A program made the translations under genes and the position numbers. 12,241 nucleotides of DNA, taken from the NCBI GenBank assembly GCA_035503055.1, contig DATJTV010000030.1, positions 1-12,241 on the forward strand, written 5' to 3'. Origin of the DNA: JAKAWQ01 sp035503055. GTDB taxonomy: Bacteria > Pseudomonadota > Alphaproteobacteria > Acetobacterales > Acetobacteraceae. Under the pieces are notes generated by a model. It had not been told where the DNA came from. It did not search any database and saw only the letters and a program-made list of their open reading frames with translations. Of the stretch, positions 6,781 to 12,241 are shown piece after piece. The first letter of the stretch is position 1, and every line of letters begins with the position of its first letter.

Positions 6781-6785
6781 CCGGC

Positions 6786-8042
6786 GTGAGCGGCAGCACC
6801 AACCAACGCATCGACCCCAAGCGCCTCTGGGACGAGCTGATGCGGATGGCCGAGATCGGCGCCACGGAGAAGGGCGGCGTGCGCCGCCTCACGCTGACCG
6901 CGGTCGACCGCGCCGGCCGCGAGCGCTTCCGCGCGCTCTGCGAGGCGGCCGGCCTCGCCGTGCGCGTCGACGCGATCGGCAACATGTTCGCCCACCGCCG
7001 CGGGCGCGATCCCACGCGCCCGCCGGTCCTCTTCGGCAGCCACCTCGATAGCCAGCCTTCGGGCGGCAAGTTCGACGGCGCGCTCGGCGTGCTCGCCGGC
7101 CTCGAGGTGATGCGCACGCTGAACGAGCTCGGCATCGAGACCGAGGCCCCGCTCGAGCTTGTCAACTGGACCGACGAGGAAGGCAGCCGTTTCGGCCATT
7201 CGCTGATGGGAAGCGGCGTCTGGGCCGGCATCTATCCGCTCGAGAAGACCTATGCACTGACCGACTCCGAAGGTGTGAGCGTCGGCGCCGCCCTCGACGA
7301 GATAGGCTATCGCGGCGCGCTCCCCGCCGCCGCCTTTCCGGCCGATGCCTATTTCGAGCTGCATATCGAGCAGGGGCCGATCCTCGAGCGCGAGGGGGCA
7401 ATGATCGGCATCGTCACCGGCGCCCAGGCGCAGGTCTGGTACGACGCCGTGCTCACGGGCCGCGAGTCCCACGCCGGCACCACCCCGCCCGCCGCGCGGC
7501 GCGACGCGCTCGCCGGCGCCGCCCGCATCATCCTCCTCGTCGAGCGGATGATGCGCGCAGAGGGCGAGGACGGGCGCGGCACGGTGGGCCAGCTTCAGGT
7601 CCTGCCCAACAGCCGCAACGTGATCCCTGGCGAGGTCCGCTTCTCGGTCGAGTTCCGCCATCCTGACGAGGCGGTGACCGCGCGCCTCGCCGACGAATTC
7701 GCGCGCGAGGCGGCCGCGCTCGCCCGCGCCGACGGGCTTGCCTTGACGCTCACCGAGCTCTTCCGCATCCCGGCCCAACCCTTCGATCCCGCATGCGTCG
7801 CTCTCGTCAGCGAGGCCGCGGAAAAGCTCGGCCTGAGGTCGAGAAAAATCGTCTCGGGGGCGGGGCACGATGCGGTCTATGTCGCCTCCCGCGTGCCGAC
7901 CGCGATGATCTTCACCCCTTGCAAGGACGGGCTTTCCCACAACGAAGCCGAGAGCATGCTCCCCGAGGAGGCCGAAGCCGGCTGCCAGGTTCTCTTCGAG
8001 GCGGTGCTGGCGCGCGCCAACCGTGTCCGACTTGGCGCCTGA
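6786..8042 (+). CDS. M20-family N-carbamoyl-L-amino acid hydrolase / ureidopropionase-type Zn-dependent hydrolase
   Basis: This family removes the carbamoyl group from N-carbamoyl amino acids, beta-ureidopropionate or allantoate, in hydantoin, pyrimidine or purine catabolism in the cytoplasm. The 418 residues match the usual 410-420. All metal-site motifs are present: GSHLD (His86), GGKFDG (Asp97, bridging), TDEEGSRF (Glu131/Glu132), ELHIEQGP (His193) and GLSHNE (His385). The dimerisation-domain substrate residues lie around ESHAGTTP (227-234), and GAGHDA is at 358-363. GTG 6786 is chosen because AAGGAG lies 5 bases upstream. The frame stays open back to 5007, but that part is antisense to other genes. 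It overlaps the next gene by 20 bases. Carbamoylase, ureidopropionase and allantoate amidohydrolase cannot be told apart here, and no hydantoinase gene is in view. Confidence 0.9.
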   Translation: MSGSTNQRIDPKRLWDELMRMAEIGATEKGGVRRLTLTAVDRAGRERFRALCEAAGLAVRVDAIGNMFAHRRGRDPTRPPVLFGSHLDSQPSGGKFDGALGVLAGLEVMRTLNELGIETEAPLELVNWTDEEGSRFGHSLMGSGVWAGIYPLEKTYALTDSEGVSVGAALDEIGYRGALPAAAFPADAYFELHIEQGPILEREGAMIGIVTGAQAQVWYDAVLTGRESHAGTTPPAARRDALAGAARIILLVERMMRAEGEDGRGTVGQLQVLPNSRNVIPGEVRFSVEFRHPDEAVTARLADEFAREAAALARADGLALTLTELFRIPAQPFDPACVALVSEAAEKLGLRSRKIVSGAGHDAVYVASRVPTAMIFTPCKDGLSHNEAESMLPEEAEAGCQVLFEAVLARANRVRLGA

Positions 8043-9027
8043 ATCCGCCGTCGCGCTCGCGGTCGGCGTCGCCGGCTGCGGGCATTTCGGCCGCTTCCAC
8101 GCGCTCAAAGTGGCCGCCGCAGGCGCCGCCGCGCGGCTCGCGGGCGTGCACGATCCGAACGAAGAGCGCGCCCGCGCCGTCGGCTGGGAAACCGGCGCGC
8201 CCCCGCTCTCCTGGCCCGACCTCCTCGCCGCCTCCGAGGCGGTGATCATCGCCGCCCCCGCCGAGGCGCATTTCCGCCTCGCGCGCGAGGCGCTGCTCGC
8301 CGGCCGCCACGTCCTCGTCGAGAAGCCGATCGCGGCCACGCTTGCCGAGGCGGACATCCTCGTGGCCCTCGCCGCCGAACGACCGCTCGTGCTCCAGGTC
8401 GGGCATCTCGAGCGCTTCTCCGCGGCCTTCCGTGCGCTCGCCGAGCACATGCGTCGGCCGCTCTACATCGAGGCGATCCGCATCGCGCCCTTCAAGGCGC
8501 GCGGCACAGATGTCTCGGTGGTGCTCGACCTCATGATCCACGATCTCGACCTCGTGCTCGCTCTGGTCGAGAGCCCGATCGAGAGCGTCGATGCGGTGGG
8601 CGCGCCGGTCGCCTCGGCGAGCGAGGACATCGCGAATGCGCGCGTGCGCTTCGCCAACGGCTGCGTCGCCACGGTGACCGCGAGCCGGATCTCGCTCCGC
8701 ACCGAGCGGCGGATGCGGCTCTTCGCGCGCGAGGGCTACATCTCGGTCGATTTCGTGAACCGCAAGCTCTTCATGATCGGCCGCACCGGCGAAGGCATGC
8801 CACTGCCGGGCCTCGAGGGCTTCACGATGAACGAGAGCTCGTGGGACGATCATGATTCGCTCGCGGCCGAGCATGCCTCATTCTTCGCCTGCGCGCGTGG
8901 CACGGGCCCGATATTCGTCGATGCCGCCGCCGGCCGCCGTGCCCTCGCCGCGGCGCTGATGGTGGCCGAAAGCATGGACGCCTCGCGCGCGCGCGCCGTC
9001 GCGTCGGGCCTCATTCCGTCCACCTGA
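8023..9027 (+). CDS. Gfo/Idh/MocA-family NAD(P)-dependent oxidoreductase, GnnA-like
   Basis: The 334 residues have an N-terminal Rossmann fold (GVAGCGHFGRFHA, residues 15-27), HVLVEKPIAAT (96-106) with the family Lys101, and LQVGHLERF (124-132). They also have the strongly conserved block GTDVSVVLDLMIHDLDLVLAL (161-181), then SEDIANARVRFANGCVATVTASRISL. That block is characteristic of the GnnA branch. In Acidithiobacillus, GnnA oxidises the 3-OH of UDP-GlcNAc to make a 3-amino sugar for lipid A, with the aminotransferase GnnB. No gnnB or lpx gene is seen here, so this substrate is an inference. The GTG start overlaps the hydrolase gene by 20 bases and has no clear ribosome binding site; TTG 8032 is an alternative. 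The stop overlaps the next ATG (TGATG). Confidence 0.85.
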   Translation: MSDLAPESAVALAVGVAGCGHFGRFHALKVAAAGAAARLAGVHDPNEERARAVGWETGAPPLSWPDLLAASEAVIIAAPAEAHFRLAREALLAGRHVLVEKPIAATLAEADILVALAAERPLVLQVGHLERFSAAFRALAEHMRRPLYIEAIRIAPFKARGTDVSVVLDLMIHDLDLVLALVESPIESVDAVGAPVASASEDIANARVRFANGCVATVTASRISLRTERRMRLFAREGYISVDFVNRKLFMIGRTGEGMPLPGLEGFTMNESSWDDHDSLAAEHASFFACARGTGPIFVDAAAGRRALAAALMVAESMDASRARAVASGLIPST

Positions 9028-9662
9028 TGAAGAGCACGCCCGAGCCCGGCGAAATCACGCCGGCATCGGTGCGGGCGGTCTTCCGTTCGGTGCTGCGCGG
9101 CAGCGACAGGCCCCCGAGCCTCGATGGCTGCCGCGAGGTTGCGGCCTGGCTCCAGTATCTCCGGCTCCGACGCGCATGCGCGGACAATTCCCGCTCATCC
9201 CCTGAGCGCGAAGCCGCCCGCGCCGCGGCGACACTGCTGGCAGAGCTCGGCCGGCTCGAGAAGGCATACGCGAAATTCCCTGCCGATATCGCGAGCGTTC
9301 CTGCGCTGCCGTTCCTCGAGGAGGCGCTCCGCGCGCAGGCCGCGATCGCTGCGGACATCCGCGCCGCGCGGCAGGCGCTCGCGCGCCTCGGCCCGGTACT
9401 CAGCCCCAACCCTGCCGGCAGGGCCGCCTGGCATGAAGAGGCCGAAGGGCTCTATCGCGTCTTCCTCGCCGCCATGAGAGAGGCGAACCCGGGCCGCCGC
9501 TACGAACCATCGAACGACGGCGCCGCCGTGCGCTTCATCCGCGCCGCCTTCGCGCTCGCTGCGGGAGAGGAACGGCAGGAGGCGGCGATCGCGCAGGCGC
9601 TGAAGCGGCTGCGCCGAAAGGGGACGACGCGCACGACCCAACTGTCCCGGGACATTGGCTGA
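9027..9662 (+). CDS. Hypothetical alpha-helical protein, translationally coupled to the oxidoreductase gene
   Basis: I do not recognise this 211-residue protein. It has no signal peptide or membrane segment. It appears mostly helical: an Arg-rich first third (VRAVFRSVLRGSD, then AWLQYLRLRRACAD), a middle alanine/glutamate-rich pair of helices (about 60-125), then AAWHEEAEGLYRVFLAAMREANPGRRYEPSNDGAAVRFIRAAFALA and a basic C-terminus (LKRLRRKGTTRTT). It is real by context: its ATG shares the TGATG overlap with the preceding stop, its frame is open throughout, and its codon composition matches its neighbours. The basic tail would allow nucleic acid binding, but nothing proves it. The oxidoreductase and carbamoylase genes lie upstream in the same operon. 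Confidence 0.7.
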   Translation: MKSTPEPGEITPASVRAVFRSVLRGSDRPPSLDGCREVAAWLQYLRLRRACADNSRSSPEREAARAAATLLAELGRLEKAYAKFPADIASVPALPFLEEALRAQAAIAADIRAARQALARLGPVLSPNPAGRAAWHEEAEGLYRVFLAAMREANPGRRYEPSNDGAAVRFIRAAFALAAGEERQEAAIAQALKRLRRKGTTRTTQLSRDIG

Positions 9663-9663
9663 T

Positions 9664-9688
9664 CCGGCGCCGTCCCCGCTGGCGCCGG
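9664..9688 (+). terminator. GC-rich hairpin directly after the hypothetical gene
   Basis: CCGGCGCC (9664-9671) pairs perfectly with GGCGCCGG (9681-9688) around a 9-base loop, starting two bases after the stop codon. No T-run follows, so it is either a weak or attenuating terminator or a processing/stability hairpin inside the operon. Confidence 0.35.
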
Positions 9689-9746
9689 TGGACCGGCGCG
9701 CCCTAGAACGGCCCGCGGCGACCGGGCGATGAAGGGAGCGGCGGCG

Positions 9747-10202
9747 ATGCAGGACCTCTCGCACGAGTTCGACCGAACGATGGCGGTGGCGATTGCCCGC
9801 GGCCTTCGCCCCGGCCCATGGCGCGCCGAGATCGAGCGCCGCTTCATCGCCGCGCGCTTCGCCGGCGACGAGGAGGAATGTCGCAAAATCCTCGAAGAGT
9901 GGCGGGGGCGCATCGCGGCGGCGGAAGAGGAAAGTCGCGCCGCCCTCGAAAAAGAACGCCGCGCCGCCCATGACGCCGGGTGCCGGGAAGCGGCCGCGCG
10001 TCTCTCCCCGCGCGAGGTGATCGAGGCCGTCGAACGCGATGGCTGGCACCGTCTTTCACTTCACCCCGACGGGGCGATCGCGATCGCGGGCGGCATGCCG
10101 GGGGATGCGGTGCTCTGCGCCGCGCTCGCGCTGCGCGCGGAGACAATCCGCACGCTCCTCGCCGCGCGCGCGGAGGAGACGGTGCTGATCCCCGCCCCTT
10201 GA
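9747..10202 (+). CDS. Hypothetical charged coiled-coil protein
   Basis: I do not recognise this 151-residue protein. The start at ATG 9747 (MQDLSHEF) is preferred over the in-frame ATG 9729. AAGGGAG (9732-9738) sits 8 bases before the second ATG, while nothing resembling a ribosome site precedes the first. Residues about 25-85 are rich in Glu, Arg and Ala and should form a long helix or coiled coil (EEECRKILEEWRGRI and AALEKERRAA). The last third (WHRLSLHPDGAIAIAGGMPGDAVLCAALAL) looks like a small alpha/beta segment. There is no signal peptide or membrane helix. It follows the previous gene by 84 bases with a hairpin between, and its stop is only 16 bases from the convergent binding-protein gene. 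Confidence 0.65.
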   Translation: MQDLSHEFDRTMAVAIARGLRPGPWRAEIERRFIAARFAGDEEECRKILEEWRGRIAAAEEESRAALEKERRAAHDAGCREAAARLSPREVIEAVERDGWHRLSLHPDGAIAIAGGMPGDAVLCAALALRAETIRTLLAARAEETVLIPAP

Positions 10203-10218
10203 AAGCAGGCAGGGCCGC

Positions 10219-11805
10219 TCAGCTTCGCCGGATGTTCCAGAAAACCGGGATGCCGTTCAGGATTCCCGTGATGTCGTTGCGGTACGCGGTCGGGTTGAAC
10301 TGCTGGCCGAGCGGGATGTAAGGCACGACGTCGAAGGCGCGGAGCTGCATCGCGACGGCAATCTTCTTCTGCGCCGCGAGATCGGGCGCGGCGAGCCAGT
10401 CGTCGCGCAGAGATTCCATCTTCGCATCGCTCGGCCAGCCGGGTGCCGCGTTCTTTCCGTTGCAGCGGAGGAACGGGTTGATCGCCGGGCTGTACATGTC
10501 GAGCCCGGCCCAGAACGTGGAAAAAATGCTCCAGCCGCCCTTGTCGATCGGTGCCATGCTCGCGCGCCGCGCAACCAGCGTGCCCCAATCCATCGAGGCG
10601 TAATCGACGTTCATGCCGATCTTCTTGAGCATGTCGTTGCAGACATCGGCGACCGCCTTGACGGTCGGGATGTTCTGCGGCGCGAGCAGCACGATTTTCT
10701 CGCCGCGATAGCCGGCGGCTTCGAGGTTCTTCTTCACCGCCGCAAGATCGCGCGGGCCGGTGAGCGCCGACATCCCGGCGTCGCTTGCCATCGGGGTGCC
10801 CGGGCAGAAATACCCAACCCCGTCCCGCCAGAGATGAGGATCGCGCCCCACCACCGCGCTCATGTACTCGGCCTGGCTCACCGCGCCGACCACGGCGCGG
10901 CGGATCGCCGGGTTGTCGAACGGGGGATTGAGCCAGTTGAAGCGCATGGTGCCGACGAACCCGGTGGGATCGACGATGCGCACCGTGACGTCGTGGTTGG
11001 TGCGGAGCGCGGGCAGAAGGAGCGCGTCGGGGACCCACCACCAATCGACCTCGCCGGTCGCGAGCGCGGAGAGCGCGGTCGCGGGATCGCTGATGATGTG
11101 CCATTCCACGCGATCGAAATGGGTGATCTTCGGGCCGGCGGTCCAGTCCGGCGTGCCGGAGGGACGCGGGACGTAGCCGGAAAAACGGTCATAGACGACG
11201 CGCGAGCCGCTGACGCGCTCGGCCGCGTTGAACTTGTAGGGCCCGCTGCCGATCATCTCGGTCACCTGCTTGAACGGGCTCGTCAGGGCGAGACGCTCGG
11301 GCATCATCGCGCACATGTTGGGCGGACTCTTGCCGAGCGCCTGCGGCAGGAGCGGGAAGGCGTGCTTGAGTCGGAAGACGATCGTCTTGTCGTCCGCGGC
11401 GGAGATCTCGTCGGTCGCCGCCATCAGCGCCTGGCCGAAGGAATCCCGCACTCCCCAGCGGTGGATGCTGGCGACACAGTCGCGCGCCAGCACCGGTTCG
11501 TTGTCGTGGAACTTGAGGCCCGGCCGCAGCGTGAGTCGCCACTCCTTCCCGTCGCTCGAGACCGTGTGGCCCTCGACCATCTGCGGCGAAGCGGCGAAGC
11601 CGTGCTCCGGACCCTGCTGGCCATAGAGCGTGTCGAAGACGAGGTAGCCGTGGTCGCGCGTCGGGTAGGTGGTGGTCCAGATCGGGTCGAGCACGGAGAC
11701 GTCGGTTTGCGGGACGAAGCGGAGCACGCGCTGGTTCGCCGCGGCGCTGATGCGCGGCGCGGCCAATGTGGCGGCTGCTGCTTGCAGGAGGGTCCGTCGC
11801 TTCAT
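10219..11805 (-). CDS. ABC transporter substrate-binding protein, family 5 (dipeptide/oligopeptide type)
   Basis: This is a periplasmic binding protein of the SBP_bac_5 family, which deliver peptides, nickel, opines or similar solutes to an ABC importer. It has 528 residues from ATG 11805. The signal peptide MKRRTLLQAAAATLAAPRIS has a twin arginine that could direct Tat or Sec export, with cleavage near residue 23 (ISAAA). The family signature DGKEWRLTLRPGLKFHD (85-101) is followed by ARDCVASIHRWG, and later by GSGPYKF, NPPFDNPAIRRAV and the C-terminal LGQQFNPTAYR. The solute cannot be read. No permease or ATPase genes are in view, so the partner components are outside the window or elsewhere. 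GGGGAGAG precedes the start, which shares TGATG with the glycosyltransferase stop. ATG 11808 (ATGA overlap) is nearly as good. Confidence 0.9.
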   Translation of the reverse strand: MKRRTLLQAAAATLAAPRISAAANQRVLRFVPQTDVSVLDPIWTTTYPTRDHGYLVFDTLYGQQGPEHGFAASPQMVEGHTVSSDGKEWRLTLRPGLKFHDNEPVLARDCVASIHRWGVRDSFGQALMAATDEISAADDKTIVFRLKHAFPLLPQALGKSPPNMCAMMPERLALTSPFKQVTEMIGSGPYKFNAAERVSGSRVVYDRFSGYVPRPSGTPDWTAGPKITHFDRVEWHIISDPATALSALATGEVDWWWVPDALLLPALRTNHDVTVRIVDPTGFVGTMRFNWLNPPFDNPAIRRAVVGAVSQAEYMSAVVGRDPHLWRDGVGYFCPGTPMASDAGMSALTGPRDLAAVKKNLEAAGYRGEKIVLLAPQNIPTVKAVADVCNDMLKKIGMNVDYASMDWGTLVARRASMAPIDKGGWSIFSTFWAGLDMYSPAINPFLRCNGKNAAPGWPSDAKMESLRDDWLAAPDLAAQKKIAVAMQLRAFDVVPYIPLGQQFNPTAYRNDITGILNGIPVFWNIRRS

Positions 11806-12241
11806 CATGCTCTCCCCGTCGGCGCGCGCGCCGTCATGACGCGGTGCGGCGGGAGCGTAATACGAGGCGGCCCGGTTTGGGGAGCGGCCGCCAGCACCGC
11901 CGCCAGCGCCGAGCGAACGGCGCCGATCACGCCCGCCCAATCGCCCGGGCTGGCCTGGCGAAACTGACGAAGCGTCGGGTACCAGGGGCTGTCCGGCCGA
12001 TCGCGAAGCCAGCGCCAGCAGCTATCGAACCGGTTGAGCAGCCAGACCGGCTTGCCCAGCGCGCCGGCCAGATGAACGCTCGCGGTATCGACGCCGATGA
12101 CGAGGTCGAGTGCGGCGACGAGCGCCGCCGTATCCGCGAAATCCTCGATCTCCCCCGTCCAATCGGCAAGCGTAGGCGCCGGCGAGCGCGCGCGCACCTG
12201 GAGCGAGACGAAGTTTGCGCCCGGGAGGTCGAGCAGCGGGG
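11805..12241 (-). CDS. Glycosyltransferase family 9-like protein, C-terminal part (5' end outside window)
   Basis: The frame is open to the window edge. Translated from 12239 it reads PLLDLPGANFVSLQV, continuing past the GTG at 12197, so that GTG is an internal codon. About 145 residues are visible. FADTAALVAALDLVIGVDT, then VHLAGALGKPVWLL and DSPWYPTLRQFRQASPGDW, match the nucleotide-sugar-binding half of GT9-like domains. In alphaproteobacteria these often sit at the C-terminus of large TPR proteins. Whether TPRs precede it lies outside the window. The conserved Asp-Thr (VDT) and His of the donor site are present. The stop TGA overlaps the ATG of the binding protein by one base. Confidence 0.85.
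   Translation of the reverse strand, partial: PLLDLPGANFVSLQVRARSPAPTLADWTGEIEDFADTAALVAALDLVIGVDTASVHLAGALGKPVWLLNRFDSCWRWLRDRPDSPWYPTLRQFRQASPGDWAGVIGAVRSALAAVLAAAPQTGPPRITLPPHRVMTARAPTGRA

Noticed and set aside
5007..6785. Open reading frame extending about 1.8 kb upstream of the carbamoylase in the same frame
   Set aside because: It is antisense to the RlmI, EamA and lipoprotein genes, has no family resemblance, and consists of low-complexity Arg/Pro/Ala sequence typical of GC-rich shadow frames. The Shine-Dalgarno and homology both start the gene at 6786.
6693..8450. 585-residue minus-strand open frame opposite the carbamoylase and oxidoreductase genes
   Set aside because: It runs against two genes with clear family motifs and shows no recognisable domain or ribosome site; GC bias explains its length.
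11806..11940. 45-residue N-terminal extension of the ABC binding protein to an upstream start at 11940
   Set aside because: It overlaps the glycosyltransferase coding end, lacks homology, and would displace the obvious signal peptide starting MKRRTLLQ.
1..12241. CRISPR arrays, tRNA or rRNA genes, insertion sequences, integrase or attachment sites
   Set aside because: No regularly spaced repeats, no clover-leaf or rRNA-like sequence, and no transposase or recombinase motif were seen on either strand.

Overview
The window looks like chromosomal DNA from a high-GC alphaproteobacterium. The best guess is Rhodospirillales/Acetobacteraceae. This rests on the very GC-rich third positions, frequent GTG starts, many TPR and periplasmic proteins of that type, and a class of palindromic dispersed repeats between genes that I associate from memory with that family. 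No phage, insertion sequence, CRISPR array, tRNA or rRNA is visible, and no gene shows an obvious frameshift. The genes at both edges are cut by the window.

Layout. (1) Bases 1-2445, plus strand: the C-terminal half of a proline racemase/hydroxyproline epimerase family enzyme, then a 629-residue protein that joins about nine TPRs to an ATP-grasp-like domain. (2) 2384-2613: five hairpins in a row at a convergent junction; the first two lie inside the end of the TPR/ATP-grasp gene. (3) 6702-2614, minus strand: an OmpA-like lipoprotein, an EamA-family transporter, the 23S rRNA methyltransferase RlmI and a gamma-glutamyltranspeptidase-like lipoprotein. The first two overlap and the third follows after 12 bases; the fourth lies about 95 bases further on. 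(4) 6786-10202, plus strand, diverging from region 3 across 83 bases: an M20-family N-carbamoyl amino acid hydrolase, a GnnA-like Gfo/Idh/MocA oxidoreductase and a protein of unknown function, all overlapping, then a second unknown protein after a hairpin. (5) 12241-10219, minus strand: the end of a glycosyltransferase-9-like protein whose stop overlaps the start of a family 5 (peptide-type) ABC transporter substrate-binding protein.

Several genes could serve uptake and salvage of amino acid derivatives: the racemase/epimerase, the carbamoylase, the peptide-type binding protein and the EamA exporter/importer. This is only a theme and I cannot show that they form one pathway. The oddest genes are the transpeptidase homologue, which has lost nearly every residue needed for catalysis, and the TPR/ATP-grasp fusion, whose last 20 codons are made of repeat DNA. 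I found no convincing undescribed multi-gene system.
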